64,000 bases of DNA from Gentiana macrophylla (Eukaryota > Streptophyta > Magnoliopsida > Gentianales > Gentianaceae), in contig JAOBSW010000762.1 of assembly GCA_026214975.1 (NCBI GenBank), forward strand, positions 558,001 to 622,000, in the 5' to 3' direction. Positions 12,508 to 23,618 of the stretch are shown here, piece after piece; the stretch's first letter is position 1, and each line of letters starts with the position of its first letter. A program made the translations under genes and the position numbers. Under the pieces are notes generated by a model that saw only the letters and a list, made by a program, of their open reading frames with translations, was not told the DNA's origin and made no database searches.

Positions 12508-14105
12508 GTGTATCTCATGGAAGATGAGGACCCTAGAACTTATGAGGAAGTGCTATTGAGGCATGACAAAGAGAAATGGCTGGAAGCCATGAATACTGAA
12601 AGGGAATCCATGAAAGACAACCAAGTTTGGGACTTAGTTGATCCACCTGAGAGAATAGTTCCCATAGGGTGTAAATGGGTCTTTAAGAGAAAGACCGACA
12701 TGGACGGTAACGTGACTACCTACAAGGCTAGGTTAGTGGCAAAAGGTTATAAGCAAAGACAAGGAGTTGACTATGACGAAACCTTTTCGCATGTTGCCAT
12801 GTTAAAATCCATTAGAATTTTGCTCGCTATTGCAGCATATCATGATTACGAAATCTGGCAGATGGATGTGAAAATAGCTTTCCTTAACGGGAACCTGTCT
12901 GAGGAAGTGTATATGACACAGCCTGAGGGTTTCACAGCCAATGACGCTGGCATGGTATGTAAACTGCAAAGATCCATTTATGGATTGAAGCAAGCTTCTC
13001 GGAGTTGGAATCTTCGCTTTGATGAGATAATCAAACAGTTTGATTTCATCAAGAACGAAGATGAGCCCTGTGTTTACAAGAAGGTTAGTGGGAGTGCCAT
13101 TGTGTTCTTAGTGCTTTATGTAGATGACATATTGCTCATAGGGAATGATGTGCCTATGTTACAATCAGTCAAAGCTTGGTTATCCAAGAACTTCTCAATG
13201 AAGGACTTGGGTGATGCAACCTATATTCTAGGAATAAAGATCTATAGAGATAGATCTAAAAGGTTGCTTGGTCTCTGTCGTAATCCACCTATATAGACAA
13301 GATGTTTGAAGAGATTCGGCATGGAGCGCCCAAGAAAGGATTCTCGCCCATGTCACATAGGGTCTACTGTCGTCAAGGGAATGAGTCCTAAGACAGAGGA
13401 GGAAAGGGCACAAATGAGTAAGGTCCCTTATGCTTCAAAGAATCGGGTCTATCATGTATGCCATGTTATGCACAAGACCAGACGTCTCTGCACCCTCTTA
13501 GTATGACTAGTAGGTACCACCCAATCCAGTGATGGTCACTGGATTGCTGTTAAGAATATCCTCAAGTACTTGAGACGTACTAGGGATATGTACCTGGTTT
13601 TCGGGAATGATGATTTGGTATTATGAGGTTACACAGATGCGGTTTCAGATCGACAAGGATGACTTTAAGTCACAACTGGATTTGTTTTTACGCTTAACGG
13701 CGGAGCGCGTGAGTGGAAGAGTTCAAGCGAGGAGACTACTACGGACTCTACAACGGAAGCCGAATACATAGGCCTCGGAGGCGGCAAAGGAAGCGATTTG
13801 GATGAAGAAGTTCATTCATCGAACTTGGTGTGGTTCCTTCATTGAAGGTCCAGTGCCTCCTGTCAGATCGTGATAATAATGGAGCGATATCTCAGTCAAA
13901 GGAACCAAGGTCTCATCAGAAGTCCAAACATGTGCTACGGCGCTATCACTTGATTAGAGAGATAGTAGATAGATGAGATGTAAAGATAGAGAAAGTCCAC
14001 ACGGATGATAACATAGCTGATCCGTTAACCAAGGCATTGTCTCAAGCTAAGCATGAGAAACATGTTCACTTGCACGGGTTTAGGCATATGGGTGATTGGC
14101 TTTAG
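12508..14105 (+). pseudogene. RE2 reverse transcriptase and RNase H
   Basis: The longest clean piece (12508-13296) is reverse transcriptase: [55 protein letters not shown] and the catalytic LYVDDILLIGND. A frameshift near 13270 breaks it. RNase H follows in pieces (KYLRRTRDMYLVF about 13563, TTEAEYIGL about 13752) and closes with HVHLHGFRHMGDWL at TAG 14103-14105. The synthesis domain alone looks well preserved, but the protein cannot be made in one piece. Confidence 0.9.
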
Positions 14106-14108
14106 GCC

Positions 14109-14119
14109 AAGTGGGAGAT
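14109..14119 (+). other. Polypurine tract of RE2
   Basis: AAGTGGGAGAT directly before the 3' LTR, the standard Copia position and composition. Confidence 0.9.
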
Positions 14120-15939
14120 TGTTGGAAAGGTGTCCTAAACCCAATCGGGTTGGACCAGATCCGACCGGGTCGGGTCATTTACAGTCTATTTAGTTCATGT
14201 AATAAATTTATTATGATTAATAAAAGCACTTATGTTATTATATATATTGTTTATCTTCATGTTATTTGTTGTGTATATATAGTAACGTCCCTAGTATCAA
14301 TCTGTGATAGAGAAACCATGATAGTGATTATGGTTGATGAGATCTCTAATCACTATAACAAGGTTGGTACATAAAAGTCTCTAGTCTTACATATTATCAA
14401 ATGGGACATTGATAGTATAATCAGACTAGCACGTATTGGATGTCTTCTATCTTTTAGAAGATAGGGATAGATCTCGTCTATCGAGGTGTAGGGACACTTG
14501 GACTGTACGTGGACGTGTATTAGAGAATGCGTACGTTAGACTTACCCACTTACATTAAGTGTCACACTATGTGGCGGTTGTGTAATTATCCTTTTGACCG
14601 GAGTCTTCATGGCATCACGGTGTGGATTGTCATGCTTTGACACTATTGAGATTTCTCCTAACCACGGGGCGATCATGCGGTAGTGATTGGGTGTGATATC
14701 GAAGCATGCGGAGTATACATGATTGGTCGTCCGGGAAACGCGTATCCTATGATTGAGATCGAATATCCGAAATGGCCTTCTTATAAGGAATGTCTAGCTC
14801 TCGAGAATCTTTGCAAAGTGGGAGTAAATGTGTTATTCCGAGAGAGCATGATATCCAGATTATAAGATACGATCGTTAATGTATAGACACTCGAGATACG
14901 ATCGTATGGATATTATTACAGCGATAGGATTGTAAGTTACACGGTAACTGCTTCACATGAAAGGTAGTAGTCATTGCTTTTGACTCTTCCGATGATTGGG
15001 GGTCACGGTGTGTTGCTAGACGCTATCCCGTGATCGTTAGGTATGAAGAACATTTTAGTAAATTGCACTTTGTGTCTACGGCCAACATATTCGGAAGCCT
15101 ATCGGGTCACACACATATGAACATCGAGTCGGATTAAAATGCGGTTATAGTTGATAACCAAATAAGGAAAGTTTATCTCTAGACTATAAAGGTTATAGTG
15201 GTAAATTAAAATGGTGGTATTTATTTATTATGAATAAATAAAATACAAGATATTAATTATATACAAATTATATTAATTAAAGAATATTCCGGAAGTCAAT
15301 TGGTTGACTAATGGGGCGCCACTTTTAAGTGTATAAGATACACTTGGATTGTGCACTTTAATTAATAATATTGCCATAATATTAATATAAGATATTAGTT
15401 GATTTTGGAAAAATAGATTTATGGTAATAAGATAATTATAATCAATATATGATATTGACAAAATAAATTATAATTAAAGAGATAAATCAATCTAGTTGAT
15501 TTTTCTTATTTTATTGGAAAAATGTTTTATTCTCCTCCACACCATATGGAGCGCCCCAACCACTATATATAGGAGGTGGGTGTCAAGCTCTTTTGTACAT
15601 CACAATTGCAAGAGTTCATAATTCTTGTGTAAAATAGAGAGCAATCCATAGTGAGTTTGTGAGGGAAGAAAAGGTCCGGTCTAGCAGCCGGAGTTTTTCT
15701 GATAGCAATCCAAGGAGGATTCCGGCAAGGGGTTCGTGTGGATTAGCGATAGAGGCCGGACGCGTGGACGGCTTGCGCATTGAACTACTCTCCGTTGGCG
15801 GTCAAAGCGACGATCTAGTAGATCATCTTAGGTATAACCGTCAAACTACTTAACGTGTTTATTGCATTAAACGAAGAACGATCTAGAAAAGGAAATCAAA
15901 TTTTAAATTCCGCCGCGTTAAACTAGTGATTTCCTAACA
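14120..15939 (+). repeat. 3' LTR of RE2
   Basis: 1820 bp, TGTTGG to CTAACA, followed at once by the TSD ATAAG. Short single-base differences and a few small indels from the 5' LTR. Confidence 0.95.
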
Positions 15940-16725
15940 ATAAGGCAGTTTGGTATATACAGATTTGGTAAGTTTGGCAAATTGGCAAATATCACATTGA
16001 AGATCATTGACATTACATCCTTTAAATAATTCAGGAATTACAGATTTCAAATAACCAAAACTTGGATGTCCTAGTCTATAATGCCATAACATGATATTGT
16101 CTAAGGTTGAAGTGCAGTGCTTTGAGGCGATTCGGGCCTCCGTCTTCTGTCTTGGCAGGTTGACCACATACAATCTCGAAAGGTGGTTTAGCCCTCCCAA
16201 TCACTCCTCGTGAAGAAGGGTCCTGGAAAGTGCATCGATTCTTATTAAAAACAATAGTCCAATTCAAATCTTTTGCTAGTCTCTCGTGAGATATGAGATT
16301 GCGTCTAAGTTTGGAACAAATAGGACATCCTTTAGGCATATCTTATTAGTGAGTTTAATGAGTTCCAAAACCTTTGCACACGAGATAGATCCATCAAAGC
16401 CAGATTAACTTTGTGAATTTGATGACATGGCATAAGTTGAGTTATGAGGTTTTTATTGCCAGTCATATGGGAGGAGGCCCCGTAATCAACAATCCATGTT
16501 TCATTACTAATAGAAGAGTAGAATTTACCCGCACTAGCCTGAGTAGCTATGTCAAGAGAGGACTACCTTCTTTTGTTGGGTGAGGAAAGCTTTGAATGCA
16601 GCAAACTGAGCATTCAGCTTGTTATCATTCTCTTCTTCATTGACATGCCTGCCTTGACTTTCCCTGGTAGGCCTGGAGGAGTTAGGCTTGCCATGTAAAT
16701 TCCAGCAAGTGTCCTTGGTGTGATT
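15940..16725 (-). pseudogene. RE1 zinc knuckle, protease and pre-integrase domain
   Basis: Minus strand, upstream to downstream. NHTKDTCWNLHGKP (about 16720-16680) is the end of the gag CCHC knuckle. About 16500-16455 is the protease active site: WIVDYGASSHMTG, where the usual DSG triad reads DYG, a one-codon change expected to kill the protease. 16339-15940 is the pre-integrase domain (LWHYRLGHPSFGYLKS, CDICQFAKL). Several frame changes occur. It joins the integrase core at 6437 once RE2 is removed. Confidence 0.82.
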
Positions 16726-16919
16726 TGTGCGTTGCGGTGCTCACAGAACAACTTTCCGATTCTATCGGTAGGCTTCTGGATGTCGGTAGATTCTCAAGAG
16801 CTTCACGACGATCGGCCAGGTAGCACTTTCAAGCAGGTTGTCGGCAGTGATATTCGGCAGAGTGAAGCCAGCCAAGCACCAGCAGAGAAGCAATGCAGAC
16901 ATTAAAGGTCTGACTTGTA

Positions 16920-18089
16920 ACCAAGGAAGTCTGTGATGACCTTGGACAAGTCTAAGTTATACTACAAGCGATGTACATTAATATTCGAATATGGTGTACA
17001 CTGATCTCACCCCAAACAAATATCAGTGAAGTACAAAGATTCTCCTCAAACGAAACAAAGAAGAAAACAATTGAATCGGCAAAGCGACTCACTTTCGGCC
17101 GAGTAAAGATGAAACGGTGAAGGAAAAGCTAAAACGGCTAAGTCGGAAGGATAACTCGACCGTTCTAAAACGGTGAAGTAACACTTACCAGATCAGATTT
17201 AATATACGTTGAAGATCCAGAAGATCATGCATTAAATGCACAATCAATAGAGGTTCAATCAAGGACGGATTTTTACGCTATACGTTTGAAGAAAGAATCC
17301 GATCACCGAAATCAAGGAGAATGCAATTAAGGGGAATCAAGAATAAAATCAAGGATTATTCCTCATTAATATAGCCAACGGACGGAATTTCAAAATCAAG
17401 GTTATTCAAGGCTATAAATAGAAGGCATTGTGAGATGAGAGAATTGAAGGAACTAAAAATAAAAATCAAGTGAAAACTCACAATTTGAAAAGCCTTCCGA
17501 ACTTACAAGGAAACATCTAGTGATCAACTCGGATATCGAGCTACAAAGTGATACTTGGCGCCGAGATTGATCAACCAAGTGTGTGAATCACATTCACATC
17601 AAACTCAAGCAATCGAATCGAGAGGCAATCTGAGAAGGAGTTGAATCTGTGATAGTTTGTTGAAGGATTTTGATCTCGAGGAGCGAGCAAGGAAGATCGA
17701 ATCATCAAGCCATTGCGATCAATGAGTGATAGTCTTGTAGATTGTGAAGCTTGGGAAACCAAGGACAATCATACTATTGTATCTGTGAAAACAAAAGTGA
17801 ATTCCTCCGATCATCACGAGAGAAGAGTGGATTAAGGGATTACACCACCTCGAACCACTATAAGCCTTGTGTCAATTTAATTTTCTGCAATTTACTTTAC
17901 AACATTTATTTAAATTGCCTACATCATAACTTATATCCGTGATTGTCTAAAGCGATTTGAAAACAACATAGTAAGAAGGGACTTATCCATTTGCCCAAAA
18001 GCTTTTAAATAAAAGAAAATTTTTGAAACTCCACTATAGTCATTCACCCCCCCCCTCGACTATAGTTTCACCCTTCTCTGGGACCAACA
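16920..18089 (+). repeat. LTR-D: SIRE-type LTR, plus orientation
   Basis: It has a TATA box (GGCTATAAATAGAAGG, about 17410), a C-rich run (CACCCCCCCCCTCGAC, about 18045) and the end GGGACCAACA at 18089. The U5 part (about 17800-17910) resembles LTR-C at 38940-39100, including the phrase CTGCAATTTACTT. No PBS follows, so it is a solo or truncated LTR. The start is not defined. Confidence 0.65.
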
Positions 18090-18498
18090 GCTTGTACTAA
18101 TCTGAGAAACAATAATCGAAGAACATACATTCTTATTTTTACAACAAAGAAAGCGTAGGATTCCAAAATATACAACTTTCAAAAGTGAATTGGAAAGGAA
18201 ACAAACAATCATTCCGTGACTACATAACACAAAATCATGAAGTATCACGGTCGATTGATCTTCAAAATCAATTAAGCAGTACTCAAATTCAATTTCCCCA
18301 ATTATAAAATCGGATCTTGTAAATTTCCAACATCAAATTCAAAATCAATTTAGAGCAAATAGCAAAGTGTCGATTATAGATTATTACCTTTTGAACAGCA
18401 ACCTTGAAGCAAGTCTTGTGTTCCTCCATCGGTCTCTGGAAGAAACCTTGAAACTTTCGAAGTAGAGGAGATATCGGAGAAGATGATATTAACTCCAT
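18090..18498 (-). pseudogene. Captured 5' part of an unidentified host gene (exon 1, intron, start of exon 2)
   Basis: On the minus strand ATG 18498 opens a 37-codon exon (MELISSSPISPLLRKFQGFF, ending FKVAVQK) that stops exactly at a consensus donor (AAAAG|GTAATAA, exon end 18388). The putative intron 18387-18102 ends with TTTCTCAG, and exon 2 is cut after 12 bases by the end of LTR-D at 18089. Upstream sequence to about 18650 looks like a 5' leader. I do not recognise the protein. The exact splice borders favour a genuine gene piece over chance. Confidence 0.5.
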
Positions 18499-18892
18499 GA
18501 ACTCAAAATTCCTAATTGGAAAGAAAACACATCTATGGAACACATCATTGTCAGAATAAACCTAGATTTTTTTTCGCAGCACAAACCTAGAAATCTCATC
18601 CAAAAGAGAAAAAAAATTGGTTTGGGAATGATACTGGCCGATTTGTCTTCAAATGTTGGTGGAATCGTGGGTAGTTTTCAAGAACGTGATGTTGAATTGG
18701 GGTGTTAGAATCGTGGGCGGTTTTGCAGGGATGGGATGTTGAATATGGGGAAGTTGCGGCAGGAATTTTTGGGTTATATTTTATTTGTTTCGTTTTTTGT
18801 TTTTTTTCCTTTCAGAAACCCGGGTGTGGGGCGGGGAATTGGCACAATACGGGTCAATTGGGCAGTTTTTTTCTTGAAAATATATAATTAAG

Positions 18893-18939
18893 ATATATAT
18901 ATATATATATGTGTGAGTTCTCAAAAAAAAAAGATATAT

Positions 18940-18971
<32 letters not shown>

Positions 18972-19170
18972 TATAAATGAAACATAATAATCGCATCTGT
19001 TATTTTTGTAGAATGTGCATAAGTTATTATATGTATTTCCTCAAAAAAAAAAGTTATTATTTGTAGTATTTAAATATGTATTATTGTTTATATTCAAATA
19101 ATATAATTAACAGGGTCAAACTCCGGATTAGTCGGACCAGTGGGTTCCGGATACCGAGGGCTTTACGCAA

Positions 19171-19240
<70 letters not shown>
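18893..19240. repeat. Microsatellites (AT, GT, GA, then AAT)
   Basis: A mixed AT/GT/GA tract lies at 18893-18972, and an uninterrupted run of about 23 AAT/ATA units at 19171-19240. No gene is visible between 18650 and 19240. Confidence 0.9.
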
Positions 19241-19241
<1 letters not shown>

Positions 19242-19289
19242 AATTAACAAATTAAAACATCGAAAAAAAGTTAATACAAACCATACGTA

Positions 19290-20020
19290 TTGGATTACAA
19301 TGATTAAAGTGGATCGGGCTTGATTGACTATCCATTAGAGGTTCAGTTAACCCGATTAAAATGTCTCTAGTTGATCGGGCTTAATCGATGAAAAATTTGA
19401 AGTTAAGCTAACCCAATTACAACAATTAAGGTTGATTGGGCTTGATCGACCATAACTTCGGTGTTCTGGTTAACCCAATTACAAGTTTGGGGTTGGCTTG
19501 ATCGACCATAAATTTGGTGTTCAGTTAACCCAATTACAATGTTTAATGTTTGACTAGGCTTGATCGACCATAAATTTGGTGTTCGTTCACCCAATTACAA
19601 TGTTTGGGGTTGGATTGATCGACCGTCAATTCAAGGTTCAATTAACTTGATTATAGTAATTCGGTTGATCGTGTTTGATCGATCGTAAATTGGAGGTTTA
19701 GTTAACCTAGTTAAGATTTTTGTGGTTGATCGAGCTTGATCGAATTTCAATTTGATGTTCACTTAACCCGATTATAATGTTTGGGGTTAGCAGTCTCGAT
19801 ATACTATCAAATTAAGGATCGCTCAATTAACTCAATTACAATGTTTGTGGTTGCTCAGGCTTGATTGATAGTCGATTTAAGGTTCAGTTAACCTGATTAC
19901 ATTGTTAAGGTAGAGCTTCATCGACTGTCAATTTAATGTTCAGTTAACCTTATTACAGTGGTTAAGTTAGAACGAGCTTTGATGGACAGTAAATTGAGGT
20001 TCAGTTAACCCAATTTTTTG
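19290..20020. repeat. Degenerate minisatellite, ~60-70 bp period
   Basis: About eleven units. Each contains GTTGATCGGGCTTGATCGA or a variant, a short AT-rich middle, and GTTCAGTTAACCCAATTACA or a variant. Units differ by substitutions and small indels. It sits between the captured exon and the RE4 LTR start. Confidence 0.85.
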
Positions 20021-20030
20021 CTTTGCCGTC

Positions 20031-20191
20031 CTACCAACTAGTACAATACTTGTCTGACTCAACTTATACAACATGTCAGACTCTAAGTAAAGACTTATAC
20101 AGAGAATTCTAACTTATTTCAGGCTTGCTATAACAGCTAGTATGGCCATCATCAAAACATAATAAAATGTTCTTAACAATTTCCCCCTTTT
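20031..20191 (-). repeat. Truncated 3' LTR start and polypurine tract of RE4 (SIRE-like)
   Basis: Minus strand: polypurine tract AAAAAGGGGGAAAT (20192-20179) followed by TGTTAAGAACATTTT starting at 20178. The next bases, CCATACTAGCTGTTATAGC, also occur at the start of the RE3 3' LTR, so the two elements are relatives. LTR similarity is lost at about 20031, where the minisatellite begins. Confidence 0.75.
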
Positions 20192-20380
20192 TGATGATGC
20201 CAAAAACCCTCATAAGCCTGAACATAAGTAATCATAATTTTCATAATAAACAACAGAACAAAATTTCAACGATTTTATTCATCCATCATAGGGCAATAAG
20301 ATATTGCATCTTTTTATTTAAAGACAGGGCACATAGAAGTAATCTAGAAATCATTCAGATTGAGTGTAAGATCTACTTCT

Positions 20381-22416
20381 TCACATCTTCAACCCTGATG
20401 CCTTTGCCTTTGCTGCCCTTGCCCTTTTCTGTTGGGCTTGCCTTCTATTTACTGCTTTCAGGCTTAAAACTTCCTTCCCCCTTTTTGGCAGCATTAAAAA
20501 AGGCTTCAAGATTTGTTGGTGATGTATCAGAATCAGGGAGAGGTCCATATCTTCTTTCCAGTATCTTGTTGTTGGCCTCACCAACTTTGAGTAGAAGGTC
20601 CAATTGCTTGCCAGAATGCTCCATTACCTCATCCAGATGCTGAATTTGATGAGTATGAGCATTGAGAGTGTCCACCAATGGCTTAAGATTGTTGTCCATT
20701 GTCTCAGCATGGAATTCAAGATTGGTTTGGACATGATGAGGAATGAGTTGTTGTAAGTTGCAAAGTAAGTTCCCTTGCCTTTCCATGACTTCATCCTGAG
20801 TCTTGATGTGATTAATGAGGGCCTCAATCTTGTGGTTGAAGGAGGTAGCTTCACTCCTTAAGGCATGCTTCAAATCTTCCCTGCTGTAGTATTGCCTTTC
20901 CATGTCCACAATGAGGGGTTGAATGTCTAGATTGAAGACTCTTTCTGGATCAATTTCTTCTGGTGCCACATGGGCATCCTCTTCATCCTCATCATTTTCA
21001 CCCTCAGCATCTTCACCTTGCTTCTCCTCATTTTCCACTTCAACTTCTTGCTATTCCTTTTCCTCTTCTTCTTTTTCATTTTGTGCTTCTTCTTTTTCTT
21101 CCATCTGCTCTTGTTCTGCCTCATTAGACACAGGGTCATTTAGAGGTTGTTGTTGAGTGTGAGCTTCTTCATCCGCTCATTGCTCCCCTTGTGCAATTTA
21201 AATTTGAGTGAGCTTTATCAGCTGGCTCACTGAGCTGTTTGTCAACTATACCAATGCTTTTGAAAAGCACTTCTTGGAGAGTCAGTTCATCGTCAGAAAT
21301 CCCCAAATCTTCTTGATTTGCTTCAAGATTTCTACCTCCTAGGTGTTCATCTCTCGACTCATCTTACGCCTCATCTATTTCTTCCTCTTGGATGAGGTGA
21401 TTCGTATCCTTCCTCGCCTTCCTCCGGATAGGTGATTTCCTCTTGTTGCTTTTCTTCTTCCATTCTTTGTGTCGTCACTTATTGTCACAGTTCATTCAAA
21501 TTGCCGATTCCAATGGAGAGGTGCTTTCATGTGCCGTTTGGGATCTAGTTCTTCGTCCCACTCCCGATCTACTGCCTTCAGGTCGCTTTCTTTTGCTCCC
21601 AGCAATGGGTTTGGGCTTCAAGGAAGCCTTGATGTAGGTAAACATGGTTTTTGACATGTGTGGGGACTGTAGATTGGTGGGTTGTACCTTCAATTCGTTG
21701 AACAGGTGTTGAAGAGGGAACCCATATGATTTCCTTTCCCAGAAATCGTCCTTTTTCTGTAAACCCTTGCTTGGTGCCGTTGTTGATAGATCAATTTCCT
21801 TTTGAATTTGGTCCTTCAATCGATTGAAAACAAACATTGCCCAGTCGAATTTGGTACCTTCGTAGATGATGGCCATCAGTCTGATCCGAACCTCAGTCAG
21901 ATTTTCCATAGACCCCTTTCTGCCCTCGATATTCTTGGTGATGACTGGTGCAAATTCCGCGAATGGAAGTTTGAGCATTGATCTGGGCAGATTGTATGTT
22001 TTGCTGTTTCTGCTGGGATTCTTGGCTATTTCAGCCCAGAATTTCTGGACGTCAACCGTCACAAACTTGACATTATTGGACCGATTATGGGAAGTTGCGA
22101 GATATCTATTTAGTGTATCAGGCGTTATGACTATGTCTCTTCCAAAGATTGAGCTCGTGATGCGGTCGACTTCAGTCTTCTTTGTGCTGGGCACAAATTT
22201 GGCGTTTTTCCAAAACGCAATCAGATTTTCATATCAAATTCCGGTGATTGGGGGTTTAGGAAGGTCATTTAAATTTGAACAAAGATCAACCAAGCGTTGA
22301 GCTTTCGCATCATTATCACAATACAAGAGATAATGTTCTGGTTTGAAGAATGAACCAGTGATGATTGACTTCTTATAGTATTTTTCAGTGGGAGAGATTG
22401 TGGAAGATGAAGCCAT
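20381..22416 (-). pseudogene. Extra 'envelope-like' ORF of RE4
   Basis: Minus strand, ATG 22416 (MASSSTISPTEKYYKK) to the stop at 20381. The N-terminal part has FWKNAKF, DIVITPDTLNRYL and KFDWAMFVFNRLKDQ. The middle is a basic stretch (GSKRKRPEGSRSGVGRRTRS), then a long Glu/Asp-rich segment. The C-terminal part is a coiled coil (EVMERQGNLLCNLQQL, HLDEVMEHSGKQLDLLLKVG) ending in the basic QQKRARAAKAKASGLKM. SIRE/Maximus-type Copia elements carry such an ORF after pol; its function is unknown and it is not shown to be a real envelope. In-frame stops (TGA in GI*YENLIAFWK, TAG in the Glu tract) and a shift near 21480 break it. No gag-pol is left upstream. Confidence 0.75.
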
Positions 22417-22540
22417 TGATAGTAGATAGATGTTTAGAAAGGAGTTCTTCAAGTTTTCAGTGAAAATCAGAAATAGGGTTTGTATTTTGCAAGAGAGCGT
22501 AAAGATTTCTGAAAATCTCTAAGTCTTGTTTATATAGTGT
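22417..22540 (-). promoter_or_regulatory. TATA-type promoter candidate before the RE4 extra ORF
   Basis: The minus strand carries ACTATATAAAC at about 22529-22538, some 113 bases before ATG 22416, followed by an A/C-rich leader with the phrase ACAAACCCTATTTCTG. No coding frame lies between. RE3 has the same arrangement. Promoter activity is inferred from position only. Confidence 0.45.
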
Positions 22541-22803
22541 GATTTGGGTAGTGTGAACGTGGTTTGAATATGGAAGGATTTTGTGACATAATGGCGTGAT
22601 TTTGTGTATGTGAATTGCGATATTCGAGCGTAATGTGGGAGTGGTTTGAGGTAAGTAATGATAGAGCCCGGGAATCGAGGAGTTTATAATTCGAAAAATA
22701 ATATAATTACCTCCATGATCATAAGTTGATCTCCACGAGTGTAATCTTTCACAGAATAATCCTCTATAATTTCCTTATTCTCCACGTGTAATCAGAATTG
22801 ATT

Positions 22804-23562
22804 TTGTTCACACTTTTAATTTATCCAAGTCTTTATTTCGGTGAAGTGCCTTGGCTGGTCACGTAGCCGATCCAATGAGAGTTCAGCAGCATCACTTTCC
22901 TCCTGCTTTCCCCATGTTTGACCTCAGCAAACATGGATTTGAGATTGGGAAGAGGTTTTGTGGCAAGGATTCTTCCTCTAACATAATCAAGAGTAGGATT
23001 CAGTCCAGTAAGAAATTTGAATACTCTCTTTTTCTCAATAATGTCCTTATAAAGGGCAACATCCTTAACATCATTCTAGGGGTGAGTTTCCAACATATCT
23101 AGGTGTTGCCATGCCCTAGATAGTTGGTTGAAGTATTGAGTTACAGACATATCCCCTTGCCTGCAATTTTGGATTTGAGCTTCAAGATCATAGACCTCGG
23201 ATGTATTGTCCTTTTTGAGTAAAGGTCTCGGCATTGTCCTGCATTTCCTTTGCAGTATCATACATCATGAAGTTCTCATCGATCTCTTTTGTCATTGACC
23301 TCGTGAGGATGGTCATGACTTGGTTATTTTCTGTATCCCATGCTTCAAACTTGGGGTCGGTTTGTGAGGCGGAGTTTGGAAACGAGACAAATATCCCATC
23401 TTGCTCGGCCCGAGATATACATTTTCATAGATCTTGACCACAGCAGGTAGTTGTTGCCATCGAGTCGTGATTTGTAAAAGAGTGGTTTCAGTGACCAAGG
23501 GTCTGCTCACGAGGCGGTTGGGACTCAATCGAGGTGATGAAGCTTGAGATAATGAAGACATT
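22804..23562 (-). pseudogene. RE1 gag N-terminal and UBN2-type domain
   Basis: Minus-strand pieces: LDGNNYLLWSRSMKMYISGR (about 23460-23400, the classic Copia gag opening), then FEAWDTENNQVMTIL, then VYDLEAQIQNCRQGDMSVTQ and YFNQLSRAWQHLDM (23200-23100), then FKFLTGLNPTLDYVRGRILA (about 23030-22970) and EVRREESRKVMLLNSHW. At least two frame changes. Gag resumes with its zinc knuckle at about 16725 beyond the composite insertion. Confidence 0.82.
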
Positions 23563-23606
23563 CTTGATTCGAGTAATCGAGAATTTGCAGCGGATTCAGG
23601 AACCTG

Positions 23607-23618
23607 TCTCTGATACCA
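23607..23618 (-). other. Primer binding site of RE1
   Basis: The minus strand reads TGGTATCAGAGA directly after the 5' LTR, matching the initiator Met tRNA site used by plant Copia elements (TGGTATCAGAGC) except for the last base. Confidence 0.93.

Larger units (their letters stand above)
6438..15939 (+). mobile_element. RE2: full-length plus-strand Ty1/Copia retrotransposon nested in RE1
   Basis: Complete structure: 5' LTR 6438-8253, PBS 8256-8267, ~1.9 kb leader, gag-pol remnants 10211-14105, PPT 14109-14119, 3' LTR 14120-15939, with 5-bp target duplication ATAAG (6433-6437, 15940-15944). Inserted between the pre-integrase zinc domain and the integrase core of RE1, in the opposite orientation. 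About 40 differences between the two LTRs by eye (about 2%). The polyprotein is broken by several stops and frameshifts. Confidence 0.95.
16726..22803. mobile_element. Composite insertion inside RE1 gag
   Basis: RE1 gag is read on the minus strand from about 23562 to 22804 and again from about 16725, so roughly 6 kb between is foreign. The 6-mer TGATTT flanks it (16721-16726 and 22799-22804), compatible with a short target duplication. The contents are a plus-oriented SIRE-type LTR, a captured gene piece, a minisatellite and the extra-ORF part of a minus-strand SIRE-like element. The left border is uncertain: 16726-16790 can also be read as mutated gag (FCEH...RTNHTKD), which would move the border to about 16.8-16.9 kb. 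Confidence 0.6.

Noticed and set aside
21062..21139. Lysine-rich reading frame on the minus strand (many KKK runs)
   Set aside because: It is the wrong frame of the Glu-rich segment of the RE4 extra ORF; the true frame reads EEKEEAQNEKEEEEKE.
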